Made by a program: the position numbers and the translations under genes. From NCBI RefSeq assembly GCF_036181745.1, contig NZ_CP108080.1, positions 186,001-250,000 on the forward strand: 64,000 nucleotides of DNA, read 5' to 3'. Source of the stretch: Streptomyces sp. NBC_00259 (GTDB lineage: Bacteria > Actinomycetota > Actinomycetes > Streptomycetales > Streptomycetaceae). Shown piece by piece: positions 28,556 through 38,042 of the stretch. Position 1 is the first letter of the stretch; each line of letters starts with the position of its first letter. The notes below the pieces were generated by a model, which was not told the origin of the DNA, made no database searches, and was given only the letters and a program-made list of their open reading frames with translations.

Positions 28556-29602
28556 TCAGCCCGCGCGCCGCTGTACCTCGGGGTTGGCGCAGTGGACCAA
28601 CGGCTCGCCGCGCAGATAGCGGCCGACGTCGGCGGCGACGATCCGCGCGGCCTTGTGCGCCACCTCCTGACTGCCGCCCGCGATGTGCGGGGTGAGGACG
28701 ACACCGGGGGCCGTCAGCAGCCTGGATGTGGCGGGCAGCGGCTCTTCGGGGAAGACATCGAAGCCGGCGCCCGACAACTGCCCGGAGTCCAGGGCGTCGC
28801 AGACCGCGTCGTAGTCGAGGAGCGCGCCGCGGGCGCAGTTGACCAGGACCGAGCCGCGGGGCATCGTGGCGAGCTGCCGGCGTCCGATCATGCCCGTGGT
28901 CTCCTCGGTGACCCGGGCGTGCAGGGAGACGATGCGGGAGCGGGTGAGCAGTTCGTCGAGGGAGACCTGTTCGGCGAGGCCGGCCAGCGCCTCGGGGCGG
29001 ACGTAGGGGTCGTGGACGAGGACGTGGGCGCCCATCGCGACCAGGATCCCGGCGACCCGGCTGCCGATGGCGCCGAAGCCGATCAGTCCGACGGTGGCGC
29101 CGTCGATCTCGATGCCGCAGTTGTCGTAGTCGTAGTAGTCACCGCGCCAGACGCCCCGGCGCAGGTCGGTGTGGGTGTCTCCGACACCGCGGGCGGCGGC
29201 GAGCAGCAGGGTGAGCGTGTGTTCCGCGGTGGCGGTGGCGTTGCGTCCGGGGGCGTAGCAGACCGCGACGCCGTGCCGGGTGGCGGCTTCGACGTTGGCG
29301 TTGACCGGGCCGCCGCGGCTGGTGCAGAAGAGCTTCAGATCGGGGCAGTGGTCGAGGATCCGCTCGGTGAGCGGGCCGTGTTCGGTGACGCAGATCTCGG
29401 CTCCCCGGAGCGCCTCGATCATCTCGTCCTCACTGCCGGAGGCCTCGATGACCTCGGCGACCGGCCCGAGCGGGGTGTGCGGCCAGTCGAACCGGATCTC
29501 TCGTACGTCCAGCGGGGTGTCCCCGGCCGCCGTTCGCACGGCCCGGGTGAACAGGTCCGGGCGGATGAAGTGGTTGCCGGCGACGAGGACGGTGGTGCTC
29601 AT
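28556..29602 (-). CDS. D-isomer-specific 2-hydroxyacid dehydrogenase
   Basis: The protein has 348 residues; ATG at the complement of 29600-29602 follows AGGAG. The NAD-binding domain has VGLIGFGAIGSRVAG (about residues 164-178), and the catalytic residues appear as Arg in NCARGALLD, Glu in VFPEEPLP and His in TPHIAGGSQE. It resembles phosphoglycerate dehydrogenase-like oxidoreductases. It is the last gene of a leftward operon with an RHG phosphatase, two sugar kinases and an MFS remnant, which suggests oxidation of a sugar acid or polyol-derived acid. Confidence 0.87.
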   Translation of the reverse strand: MSTTVLVAGNHFIRPDLFTRAVRTAAGDTPLDVREIRFDWPHTPLGPVAEVIEASGSEDEMIEALRGAEICVTEHGPLTERILDHCPDLKLFCTSRGGPVNANVEAATRHGVAVCYAPGRNATATAEHTLTLLLAAARGVGDTHTDLRRGVWRGDYYDYDNCGIEIDGATVGLIGFGAIGSRVAGILVAMGAHVLVHDPYVRPEALAGLAEQVSLDELLTRSRIVSLHARVTEETTGMIGRRQLATMPRGSVLVNCARGALLDYDAVCDALDSGQLSGAGFDVFPEEPLPATSRLLTAPGVVLTPHIAGGSQEVAHKAARIVAADVGRYLRGEPLVHCANPEVQRRAG

Positions 29603-29670
29603 GAAGGGCAGCTCCTGAGGGGCGGGGACGGATGCCGGGCGGGTGCTGGGCAGGTGTGGAGCGGGTGCGG

Positions 29671-30297
29671 TCAGTGGAGGGCGGTTGTCAGGGCCGAGGT
29701 CGGGGCGTTGAAGCTGAGCAGCGCGGTCTGCCCGTTCTCGAGACGGATCTCGGTGCGTGCACCGTTGTCCAGCCGAGGGAAGACGCGGCGGTAGTCGGCG
29801 AGCGGGATGCCCACCAGATGACACAGCAGGACCCGGACGAGAGTGGAGTGTGCGACGAGCAGGATCCGGCCGCGCGGCTGTGCGCGGGCGAGATCGGCGA
29901 GGCAGTCGGCGGCGCGCTCGGCGGCGTGGCGCGGATGTTCGCCGTCGGGCAGATGGTGCTCGACCGGGTCGGCGAGGAAGGCGGCCAGTTGCTCCGGGAA
30001 GCGCCGGTGCATCTCGTCCCTGGTCAGGCCCTCGCCCTGGCCGAAGTCGAGTTCGTAGAGGCGCTCGTCGACGCCCGCGGTGAGACCGCAGGCCGCGGCG
30101 GCGGGGGCGGCGGTGAGCCGGGCACGGGAGAGCGGTGAGCTCCAGATGCCGGTCAGCGCGGCGGTGGCGGCCCAGCCGGCGAGGGCGGCGGCCTGCTCAC
30201 GGCCGAGGTCGGTCAGCGGCACGTCGGTGCGGCCGGCGTAGCGGTTCTCCGCGTGCCAGACGGTTTCGCCGTGGCGTACAAGGATGAAGTCGGTCAC
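29671..30297 (-). CDS. Histidine phosphatase family protein (RHG motif)
   Basis: The protein has 208 residues from GTG at the complement of 30295-30297, which overlaps the stop of the upstream kinase (GTGA). ILVRHGETVW near the N-terminus gives the phosphorylated His and its Arg; LLVAHSTLVRVLLC near residue 150 gives the second active-site His. The family includes phosphoglycerate mutase-like sugar-phosphate phosphatases. Translational coupling to the kinase suggests it removes or moves phosphate on an intermediate of the same pathway. Confidence 0.88.
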   Translation of the reverse strand: MTDFILVRHGETVWHAENRYAGRTDVPLTDLGREQAAALAGWAATAALTGIWSSPLSRARLTAAPAAAACGLTAGVDERLYELDFGQGEGLTRDEMHRRFPEQLAAFLADPVEHHLPDGEHPRHAAERAADCLADLARAQPRGRILLVAHSTLVRVLLCHLVGIPLADYRRVFPRLDNGARTEIRLENGQTALLSFNAPTSALTTALH

Positions 30298-31802
30298 GGT
30301 GCTGCCCTCCTGCGGGCGTGGTCGGCCACGGTCCGGTCGAGCCAGCCACGGCGGGTGAGTTCGTCGATGAAGCGGAGATGGGCCGGGAGGTGGCGCGCGG
30401 TGCGGGCCGGCCTCGGGTTGATCTCCCGGGCGGTACGGACCATGGCGGCGGCCGCCTCCTGCAGACCGGCGCCGGAGGAGGTGGCGGCGAGGACGGCCAT
30501 GCCGACGGCTCCCTCGGCATGCTGCGGGAGCCGTACGGGGCGGCCGAGGACATCGGCGCGCAGCTGGCACCAGTACGCGTTGCGGGCGCCGCCGCCGGTG
30601 AGGGTGAGCGGCCCGTCGACGGGTGCGCCGAGGTGGTCGAGGTAGTCGAAGCAGAGCCGTTCCAGGCAGGCGACGCCGAGGAGAACGGCATGGAACTCGG
30701 CGGCCCGGGTGGGGGCGTGGCCGAGGAGGAAGGGTTCGGCTCCGGGGGCGCGGAAGGGAAAGCGTTCGCCGCCGCCGGCGACGAGCGGATAGGCGACCGC
30801 ATCCGGGTCCAGGGCGGCGGCCTGTGCGGTGAGCGCGTCCAGGTCCGCGCCGGGGAAGCGCTGGGAGAGGACGCCCGCGCCGCTGCTGGAGGCGCCGCCC
30901 GGCAGCCAGGTCCCGCCGGGTCCGCGGTGGCAGTAGACGACGCCCGCCGGGTCGCGGACCAGGTGCGGGCTGCTGCCCTTGAGGACGAGGGTGGTGCCGA
31001 GCACCGAGTTCCAGGCGCCTGGTGCGAGCGCTCCCGCGCCGATCTGAGCGGCGCAGCCGTCGGTCATCCCCGCGACGATGGTGGTCCCTTCGGGGATGCC
31101 GGTGGCGTCGGCGGCCGCGGCGCAGACGGCGCCCAGCGGACTGCCGGGGCGCACGACGTCGGGCAGGAGGCCCTCGGGGACGCCGAGTTCTTCCATCACC
31201 TGGTGCGGCCAGCGCTCCTCGACGAGGTGGTAGCCGGTCTTGAGGGCGTGGCTGGCATCGCTCGCGAGCTGCCTGCCGGCCAACCGCCAGGTGATCAGGT
31301 CGACCTGGTGCAGGAGCCGGGAGCCGGTGCGGAGCGCGGGGTCGCCCTCCAGGAGCGAGACGAGCTTGGGCAGCGCCCATGACGGCTGCATGGTGCGGTA
31401 GCCCAGCTCCCGCCAGACCTTCTCCCCGGCGGCGTTGACCGCGGCGGCCTGTGCGGCGGCGCGCCCGTCGTCGTACATCAGGCCGGGGGTGCGCGGGGTA
31501 CCCCGGTCGTCGGCGAGCAGGATCGTGCCGGAGGTGCCGTCGATCGCCAGGCCGCGGACGCATCGCGCGTCGATGCCGTCGAGGGCCTCCCGGCAGGCGG
31601 CGGTCAGCGCGCGCCACCACTGCTCGGGATCCTGCTCGTGGCGGTTGCCGTCGCGCCGGCCGGCCAGTGGACGGGCGGCGGTGGCCAGGACCTGCCCCGT
31701 GCCGTCGACGGCGACACAGCGCGCGCTCTGGGTGCCGAGGTCGAGCCCGAGCCAGATGCCGTCGAGGGCGGCGGCGGCGTCCGAGCGGCGCGGGTCAGAC
31801 AC
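30294..31802 (-). CDS. FGGY-family carbohydrate kinase 2
   Basis: The protein has 502 residues. GTG at the complement of 31800-31802 is preferred because GGAG lies 6 nt before it; ATG at 31814 has no such site. It has the FGGY actin-like ATPase fold: IWLGLDLGTQSARCVAVD at the start, AIDGTSGTILL, VAGMTDGCAAQIGAG, and LTLTGGGARNAYWCQLRADV near residue 400. Substrate is a sugar or polyol, not determinable. It overlaps the other kinase by 8 nt and the phosphatase by 4 nt, so it is translated as part of a coupled set. Confidence 0.88.
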   Translation of the reverse strand: MSDPRRSDAAAALDGIWLGLDLGTQSARCVAVDGTGQVLATAARPLAGRRDGNRHEQDPEQWWRALTAACREALDGIDARCVRGLAIDGTSGTILLADDRGTPRTPGLMYDDGRAAAQAAAVNAAGEKVWRELGYRTMQPSWALPKLVSLLEGDPALRTGSRLLHQVDLITWRLAGRQLASDASHALKTGYHLVEERWPHQVMEELGVPEGLLPDVVRPGSPLGAVCAAAADATGIPEGTTIVAGMTDGCAAQIGAGALAPGAWNSVLGTTLVLKGSSPHLVRDPAGVVYCHRGPGGTWLPGGASSSGAGVLSQRFPGADLDALTAQAAALDPDAVAYPLVAGGGERFPFRAPGAEPFLLGHAPTRAAEFHAVLLGVACLERLCFDYLDHLGAPVDGPLTLTGGGARNAYWCQLRADVLGRPVRLPQHAEGAVGMAVLAATSSGAGLQEAAAAMVRTAREINPRPARTARHLPAHLRFIDELTRRGWLDRTVADHARRRAAP

Positions 31803-33366
31803 GGGGTTCTCCATGGGTGGTGGCGGCCTGTTCGGTGGCTTCGGTCGGCCGTCCGCGAGCTTCGGCGGGGCGGTCGGCGCTCCCCTGCCAGACGGCGCCG
31901 CCGCGCCAGCCCGCCTCACGGGCGAGCGCCCGCCGGCCGAGGAAGTCCTCGTACTGCGCGGCGTAGAACTCCGCCCGCTCCGGTTCCGGCTCCCAACCGC
32001 GCTGCATCCGGACGTACTTGGCGGCGGCGCTGTGCATGCTGGTCTCGGCGCCGGTGCGGACCAGGCCGGTGAGGAAAGCCCCCTTGGCGCCGAGTTCGGT
32101 GTCACCTGAGCGGGCGGTGGGCACCCCGGTGGCGTCGGCGATCAGGGCGCACCAGGCGTCGCTGTTGGCGCCGCCGCCGCACAGGCGCAGCTCGCTGACG
32201 TCCGTGCGGGCGGCGGCCAGCGAGTCCCGCAGGACCAGCGAGAGCCCGTCGAAGACGGCGCGCGCCAGGTCGGCGGGCGTGTGCTCCAGGGACAGCCCCC
32301 AGAAGGAGCCTCGGGCGCCGGGATCGAGGAAGGGGGCGCGCTCGCCGGCCGGGGAGAGGTACGGCAGGAACATCAGCCCGTGGGCGCCGGGCTCCGACTC
32401 GAAGGCCAGCTGCGCCAGCTCCGGCGGTCCGGGCAGATGCAGCAGGCGGGCCGCCCAGCCGAGCACCTCGGCGCCGTTGAGCGTGGGGAAGGCCCGCAGC
32501 ACCCTTTCACGGCCGCGGTAGGCGATGTGGATGCCGGACGGCTCGCCGCTGGTGTCGATCCCGGTGCGGACGATCTCGGTGCACAGCGTGGTGCCCAGGA
32601 TGCTGCACGCCTGGCCGGGGTCGACGACGCCGACGCCTCGGGCGGTGGCGGCGATGTCGTACGGGGACATCACCACCGGCAGGCCCGCCGGGAGGCCCAG
32701 CTCACCCGCGGCCCCGGTGGTGATCTCGGCGATCCGCTGCGACTCCCCCAGGACGGTGGGCAGCAGGCGTTCGTAGGCGCCGAGGCCGAACAGCTCGATG
32801 ATGCCGGGGTCGTAGTCGCCGGTGGCGTGGTCGAGGAACGGGGCGGAGGCGTCGGACTCGTCGCTCGCCCGGACGCCGGTGAGGCGCAGGAAGAGCCAGC
32901 CGGCGGCGGTCAGCGAGGTGGCGGAGCGGGCCAGCCGGTCCGGGTCGTGAGCGGCGAGCCAGCTGAAGATGGCGTTGGGCATCCCGGCGCAGGTCAGCGA
33001 GCCGTTGCGGCGGAAGGCCGCCTCCAGGACACCGTCGCGCTGCCAGTCGGTGATCAGGTCCCCGGCGCGGCCGTCGGACCACAGGATGGCGGGCCCGGTG
33101 GGGCGGCCGTGGTCGTCGACGAGCCAGGCGCCGTCGCCCTGTGCGGTGAAGGACACCAGCCATACCGGATCGGTCAGTCCGTCGAGGACCGTACGGACGG
33201 TGTGGACGACGGCGTTCCAGACGGCGTCCATGTCCTGTTCCGCCCAGCCTGGGTGGGGACGCAGGACCTCGGTGTCCCGGCGGGCGACGGCGATCTCGGT
33301 GCCGCGGTCGTCGAAGACGACGGACTTGATCACCGTGGTGCCGACGTCGATGGTCAGTACGGACAT
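31795..33366 (-). CDS. FGGY-family carbohydrate kinase 1 (erythritol kinase-like)
   Basis: The protein has 523 residues; its ATG shares one base with the stop of the transporter (TGATG at 33364-33368). It opens MSVLTIDVGTTVIKSVVFDD and has SFTAQGDGAWLVDDHGRPTG and LRLCGGGANSDAWCALIADA. The AQGDGxW stretch is shared with erythritol kinase-type FGGY enzymes as I recall them, so a C4 polyol is a reasonable guess. The C-terminal 50 residues are low-complexity. Two different FGGY kinases in one operon suggest two successive or alternative substrates. Confidence 0.85.
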   Translation of the reverse strand: MSVLTIDVGTTVIKSVVFDDRGTEIAVARRDTEVLRPHPGWAEQDMDAVWNAVVHTVRTVLDGLTDPVWLVSFTAQGDGAWLVDDHGRPTGPAILWSDGRAGDLITDWQRDGVLEAAFRRNGSLTCAGMPNAIFSWLAAHDPDRLARSATSLTAAGWLFLRLTGVRASDESDASAPFLDHATGDYDPGIIELFGLGAYERLLPTVLGESQRIAEITTGAAGELGLPAGLPVVMSPYDIAATARGVGVVDPGQACSILGTTLCTEIVRTGIDTSGEPSGIHIAYRGRERVLRAFPTLNGAEVLGWAARLLHLPGPPELAQLAFESEPGAHGLMFLPYLSPAGERAPFLDPGARGSFWGLSLEHTPADLARAVFDGLSLVLRDSLAAARTDVSELRLCGGGANSDAWCALIADATGVPTARSGDTELGAKGAFLTGLVRTGAETSMHSAAAKYVRMQRGWEPEPERAEFYAAQYEDFLGRRALAREAGWRGGAVWQGSADRPAEARGRPTEATEQAATTHGEPRV

Positions 33367-34412
33367 CAGTGCGGTCCTCTCACGCCGGCCGGGCCGGTGG
33401 TGGGCGCGGTGCCGTCCGGGGCGTCGCCGTGCCGGGCGCCGGCGCCGTCGGCTTCCGCCGTACCGGGCGCGGCCGGCAGCTTCAGGAAGTGGGCGAGCAG
33501 ACAACTCAGCACATACATCCCCGCGAAGATCCAGACCACGCCTTCGACGCCGAGCGGTCCGACGAAGACGGCGACGACGGCGGGGCCGACGAACGTACTG
33601 GCGCCCGCGCCCAGGTTGAGAGCGGCCAAGGCCTGGCCCTGGTGCTTCGGCTCCAGGGTGGGCACCAGCGCCGAAAGCGGTACATAACCTGCCAGCGTAG
33701 CGCCGTAGAACGCGGCGACCAGGAGGGCGAGCGGGAAGTTCGCGCCCACCGCGTCCGGGACGTAGAAGAGCAGCAGTGTGCTGAGCGCGCAGCCGGCGCC
33801 GCCGAACCAAGCGATGGTGCGGCGCCAGCCGAATCGGTCGCCGACCACGCCGAACAGCAGGTTGGCGAAGACGTTGGTCGCGAACATCGCGCTGAGCAGG
33901 TGCAGCCACTGGGTCAGGCTGAAGCCGACCGTTCTGGTGAAGTGGATCGGCAGGATGACGAAGAAGCCGAACTGCGAGGCCGTGTTGATCACCCGTACGA
34001 CCGAGCCGACCCCGACCCGGGGGTTGCGCCACAGGATCGTGATGCTGCCGAGCAGGGTGGCCACCGGCCCCTCCCTCTCGCCGTGGGCGCGCCGTACCCC
34101 CCGGTCGTCACCGACCAGCAGCAGGGCGATCAGCCCGCCCGCGGCCACGAGCACCAGTGCGGCCCACAGGGTGGCGTAGGCGCCGATGTGCGGGATGAGC
34201 CCGCCGGCGACCAGCGAGCCGAGCGTGGGCAGACCACCGGTGAAGGCGAACCAGAACCAGCCCATGGCCGTACCGAGCCGGGCGCGGGGTGCCACGCCGG
34301 CGATCCAGACGAGGAACCCGTAGGCGAACAGCGGATAGCCCAGGCCGCGCAGCCCGTACGCGAGCATCATCAGCGGATAGCTGGTCAGCGGGATGGCGGC
34401 GGTGAGGAAGAG
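33366..34412 (-). pseudogene. MFS transporter lacking its N-terminal helices
   Basis: The sequence encodes most of a 12-helix MFS permease, but the recognisable part begins at about the third helix (SYPLMMLAYGLRGLGYPLFA). The first two helices and the start codon are missing. Upstream of about 34412 the same frame stays open but encodes antisense of a DeoR-type protein end, so a chimeric product starting further upstream is conceivable though unlikely to transport. Helices 4-12 look intact (FGVVGDRFGWRR is the central loop motif). The loss probably disables uptake for the downstream kinases. Confidence 0.75.
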
Positions 34413-34562
34413 CAGTTGGACGCGCTCGCCCCGCTGACCGACTTCGATCTGCTGATCGTCGACGACGGACTGGCGGCGGAGCAGGTACGGGTCGTACGAG
34501 CGGGCGGCACCGAGGTGATGGTGGTGCCGGGGCAGAACCGGCGGCCTGATTCGGCGAGTTGA
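34412..34562 (+). pseudogene. C-terminal stub of a DeoR-family regulator
   Basis: About 50 codons on the plus strand, LDALAPLTDFDLLIVDDGLA then EQVRVVRAGGTEVMVV and stop at 34560-34562, match the end of DeoR/GlpR-type sugar-operon regulators. The HTH and most of the sensor domain are absent. It meets the truncated MFS gene head to head, with no space for either promoter. Confidence 0.65.
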
Positions 34563-34800
34563 TACGTGCGGGACGTCCGCCGCGTGCTCCGTCTTCGGCG
34601 ATGAGCTGTTCGCACCAGCGGTCATCGACTCGCGGATGTCCGTCGGGCGCAGCCATTCGGCCATCTCTCGTCAATGCGGCCGGAGCAGGGTCTGGAGGGC
34701 GTCGACGGCTGATGCCAGTATCCATGGGCCCGCTTCAGACCGATGGAGTCGGCGAGGGTTTGGATCCTGTTCCCGTTCCCACCCCAACCGGAGGGTCAAC

Positions 34801-36333
34801 GTGCGCACTGTCATACCCGGGAGAGGCAGGCGTTCCTACGCCGTTGTCGCCGCCGCTGCCGCCCTGCTCGTCGGCACGGTACAGATCGACGCGCCGCAGG
34901 CGACGGCCGCGGCAGCCGGGGGCACCGACAAGGTTCTGGTCATCGGGCTCGACGGCACCAACCTCGACCGGGTGAAGGCGGCCGACGCGCCCAACCTCAA
35001 GCGGCTGATGGCCGAGGGCATGACCGCCGAGAGCACGCTCTACTCCCGGCCGATGGCCGACACCTCGTCGGGCCCGGGCTGGTCGACGATCGCCACGGGA
35101 GTCTGGCCCGACAAGCACGGCGTGAAGAACAACTCCTTCTCCGGGAAGCAGTTCGGTACGTACCCGGACTTCCTCACCCGGATGGAGAACGCGAACCCCT
35201 CCCTGAACACCTACGCGGCAGCCGACTGGGAGCCCATCACCTCCACCGACCAGAACGGTCCGATCTTCGGGTCCGCCGTCGACAAGCGGCTGAGCCTCAA
35301 GGGCGACGCCAACGGCTACGGAGTCGAGGACCCGAAGATCGCCACGGCGGCAGCGAACGAGCTGAGGAACGGCAACCCGGACGCCAGTTACGTCTACTTC
35401 GGCGAGATCGACATCGCCGGGCACAACCACGGTGCCGCCAGCCAGCAGTATCTCGCCACCATCAAGCGCGTCGACGCGCTCGTCGGGCAGGTGCTGACCG
35501 CGGTCACCTCGCGAGCCACCTACGCGCAGGAGAACTGGAAGATCCTCGTCACCACCGACCACGGCCACACCGACGCGGGCGGTCATGGCGGCTCCTCGAT
35601 CAAGGAGCGCGGCACCTTCGTCATCGCCAAGGGCCCGGGCATTGCGGCCGGTTCCGTCCGCCACGACGTGCGTCTCGTCGACGTCGCCGCGACCGCTCTG
35701 AAGCATGTCGGGGTCGCCACCGGCGGCATCGACGGCTCCCCGCTCGACTCGCCGGACAACGACGCGTTCGACGGGCTGCGCTCGTCGTTGCAGACCCGGG
35801 TGGACGAGAGCGGCATCCCGTCGTCCGTCAGGGGCTTCACGCACACACCGCCGAGCGGCTGGTCGGTCGACAACTCCAGGATGGGCACCGGCGGCGTCAC
35901 GGAGTGGCGCGGCTGGGCGTTCGCCACCGACGAGTTCTGGTCCCCGTCGCAGCGCGACCAGTGGCGTGAGCTGAACGTCCGCAACCGTGATGTGTTCGCC
36001 GTCGCGGACTCCGACGAATGGTCCGACAAGACCTTCACGGGCAGCTACGACTCGACGCTCGTCACGCCGACATGGCCGGTCACCGGTGGGACTTCGCGAT
36101 CGCTGCGGTTCCAGACCCACTACCACCACGAGTCGGGCCAGACCGCGCAGGTCCTCGTGTCGTACAACGGCGGGACCCCCGCCGTCGTGAAGAGCTTCAC
36201 CGCCGACACGGTCGCCCAGTGGCAGAACATCACGCTGCAGGTACCCGCGGGCGCGACCGATGTCCAGGTGAGCTTCCGCTATGCCGGCAACAACAACTGG
36301 TACTGGACCCTCGACAACGTCTGGCTCGCCTGA
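34801..36333 (+). CDS. Secreted alkaline-phosphatase-superfamily phosphodiesterase
   Basis: The protein has 510 residues; GTG 34801 follows GGAGGG. The signal peptide has a basic start (VRTVIPGRGRRSYAVV) and a hydrophobic stretch, with cleavage near residue 36 (ATAAA). The catalytic domain resembles nucleotide pyrophosphatase/phosphodiesterases: VLVIGLDGTNLDRVK, SSGPGWSTIATGVWPDKHGV and TTDHGHTDAGGHGG supply the metal and nucleophile zones. The C-terminal 140 residues form a beta-sandwich-like module (WPVTGGTSRSLRFQTHYHHE). It is probably exported and cleaves phosphodiesters for phosphate supply. It is not linked to neighbouring genes. Confidence 0.87.
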   Translation: MRTVIPGRGRRSYAVVAAAAALLVGTVQIDAPQATAAAAGGTDKVLVIGLDGTNLDRVKAADAPNLKRLMAEGMTAESTLYSRPMADTSSGPGWSTIATGVWPDKHGVKNNSFSGKQFGTYPDFLTRMENANPSLNTYAAADWEPITSTDQNGPIFGSAVDKRLSLKGDANGYGVEDPKIATAAANELRNGNPDASYVYFGEIDIAGHNHGAASQQYLATIKRVDALVGQVLTAVTSRATYAQENWKILVTTDHGHTDAGGHGGSSIKERGTFVIAKGPGIAAGSVRHDVRLVDVAATALKHVGVATGGIDGSPLDSPDNDAFDGLRSSLQTRVDESGIPSSVRGFTHTPPSGWSVDNSRMGTGGVTEWRGWAFATDEFWSPSQRDQWRELNVRNRDVFAVADSDEWSDKTFTGSYDSTLVTPTWPVTGGTSRSLRFQTHYHHESGQTAQVLVSYNGGTPAVVKSFTADTVAQWQNITLQVPAGATDVQVSFRYAGNNNWYWTLDNVWLA

Positions 36334-36406
36334 CGCCACCCGCAGGCCGTGCAGGCCGTACTCGTCCGGTCACGGCACGAGGATGCCGCCCGGCACGCCA
36401 CGCGTA

Positions 36407-36443
36407 CCGCCCGTCGGTCCGGCAAGCCCGGACCGACGGGCGG
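36407..36443. terminator. Bidirectional terminator
   Basis: A 16-bp perfect inverted repeat (36407-36422 and 36428-36443, 5-nt loop) lies between the convergent phosphodiesterase and DinB genes. It can serve both. Confidence 0.8.
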
Positions 36444-36462
36444 CACCGACTCCCGGGTTCGG

Positions 36463-37023
36463 CTACTGGCCGACCCTTCCGTCGACGCACTCGCGCAACA
36501 GGTCGGCGTGCCCGCAGTGACGGGCGTACTCCTCGATCCTGTGCACCATCAGCTCCCGGACGGCGATCCCTTCCTTCCCCACCCGCTCGCCCAGATCCGC
36601 ATACGCGGCCAACGCGGCGTCCGTCGCGGCCTGTTCACGCTCCAGAGCGGCGTACGCGGCGTCGACCTCGGCCTGGTCGGCGACGGCTCCGTCGAAGTCG
36701 GCGTCACGCTTTCCGTACAGCTTGGGCAGCGGATCATCGTCACTGATCCAGTTGCGCCAGTCCCGTTCCACCTCGACGAGGTGCCGAAGGAGCCCGAGCA
36801 GGGACATGGTCGACGGCGGAACCGACCGGCGGGCCAGTTGCTCCGCGTCCAGGCCCTCGCACTTCATCCGCAGAGTGATGCGGTAGTTCGTCAGGAAGTC
36901 CTGCAGCGTCGCAAGCTCACCGTCCGGACTGGCTCCCTCGTTGTTACGAGGGTCCTTGTCCGGGTCGGTCCACATGTCGGGGTAGACGGTCGCCTGGGTC
37001 CAGCGCGCGGGTTGGTCACTCAT
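36463..37023 (-). CDS. DinB/DUF664 family protein
   Basis: The protein has 186 residues starting at ATG, complement of 37021-37023; an in-frame ATG nine bases upstream is possible, and neither has a strong ribosome site. The four-helix DinB-like layout is visible: a helix with LQDFLTNYRITLRMKCEGL, SMLSLLGLLRHLVEVER-type segment carrying the first conserved His, and ELMVHRIEEYARHCGHADLL with further His residues that bind a metal. Members act as thiol-dependent transferases or remain uncharacterised. Confidence 0.82.
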   Translation of the reverse strand: MSDQPARWTQATVYPDMWTDPDKDPRNNEGASPDGELATLQDFLTNYRITLRMKCEGLDAEQLARRSVPPSTMSLLGLLRHLVEVERDWRNWISDDDPLPKLYGKRDADFDGAVADQAEVDAAYAALEREQAATDAALAAYADLGERVGKEGIAVRELMVHRIEEYARHCGHADLLRECVDGRVGQ

Positions 37024-37095
37024 GCGCGCCATGGTCGACCGCGAGGGCCGAGTCCGCCAATGATTTTCGGTCGGCGCTCGGCGCGACACCGCTTG

Positions 37096-37899
37096 CTAGG
37101 CGAAGCCACCGTTGCTCATCAGCAGCTGGCCGTTGATCCACCCGCCCTGTGGTGAGCAGAGGAAGTCCACGAGGTGCGCGGTGTCCTGCGGGGTGCCGAC
37201 GCGGTTGAGCGGCGTCATGCTGCGTGCGTGTTCGCGCACGTCGTCGGTCATCCATCCGGTGTCCACCGGACCCGGGTTGATGACGTTGGCGGTGATGCCC
37301 AGATGAGCGAGTTCGTGCGCCGCGGCCAGGGTGATGCGGTCCAGAGCGCCCTTGCTCGCGCCGTAGGGGAGATTGCCGACGGTGTGGTCACTGGTGAGGC
37401 TGATGATCCGGCCGCTGCCCGGCGCGGCCGCGAATCGCCGGGCGTACTCGCGGATCAGCAGCCAGGTGGCGCGGGCGTTGACCGCGAAGTGCAGGTCAAA
37501 GCTTTCGACAGTCGTGTCGAGCAGGCCGGAGTCGACCGATTCGCAGTGGCACATCACGAGGGCGGTGACGCTGCCCAGACCGCGTTCGACCTCGTCGAAG
37601 ATGCGGGCCGGAGTGTCCGGGTCGGCAAGGTCCGCCTCGACGGCCGTGGTGGCGGCACCGTGCTCGGCGAGGGCATCCGTCACCGACTCGGTTGCGCCGG
37701 GCTCACCGCCCCAGGCCATGCGCTCGTCGTAGGGACTCCAGTAGGTGAAGGCGATGTCCCAGCCCGACGCCGCGAGCCGGCGGGCGATGCCCGCGCCGAT
37801 ACCGACGGTGCGCCCGACTCCGGTGACCAGAGCGAGCGGGCGGGCGGAGGGAGGCGGCTGACCGTGATCGGACTGTCCTTGGCCGACGTTGTTCGTCAC
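37096..37899 (-). CDS. Short-chain dehydrogenase/reductase
   Basis: The protein has 267 residues; GTG at the complement of 37897-37899 has only a weak ribosome site. The cofactor loop is TGVGRTVGIGAGIARRL. The usual Tyr-x-x-x-Lys is present as YGASKGALDR (about residue 180), with Ser in ISLTSDHT before it. The C-terminus, GGWINGQLLMSNGGFA, is typical of 3-oxoacyl-ACP reductase-like SDRs. The normally conserved NNAG stretch reads VMCHCES, which is unusual and may affect cofactor or substrate positioning. Confidence 0.87.
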   Translation of the reverse strand: MTNNVGQGQSDHGQPPPSARPLALVTGVGRTVGIGAGIARRLAASGWDIAFTYWSPYDERMAWGGEPGATESVTDALAEHGAATTAVEADLADPDTPARIFDEVERGLGSVTALVMCHCESVDSGLLDTTVESFDLHFAVNARATWLLIREYARRFAAAPGSGRIISLTSDHTVGNLPYGASKGALDRITLAAAHELAHLGITANVINPGPVDTGWMTDDVREHARSMTPLNRVGTPQDTAHLVDFLCSPQGGWINGQLLMSNGGFA

Positions 37900-38042
37900 G
37901 GTACGAGATCGTCCGCGATCGGGCCGTGCGTCGGCAACCACTTTCCGTGCTGCCGGGTCACCTCTGTCGAGATCACCCAGAACGACACCATGACGTCGCC
38001 CGCGCGCGGCACCGCTCCGATCACCGGATAGCCTCTGCGTCC

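Noticed and set aside
29671..31620. Minus-strand frame joining the RHG phosphatase to 440 upstream codons.
   Set aside because: The upstream part lies out of frame inside the FGGY kinase; the GTG at 30297 overlapping the kinase stop is the real start.
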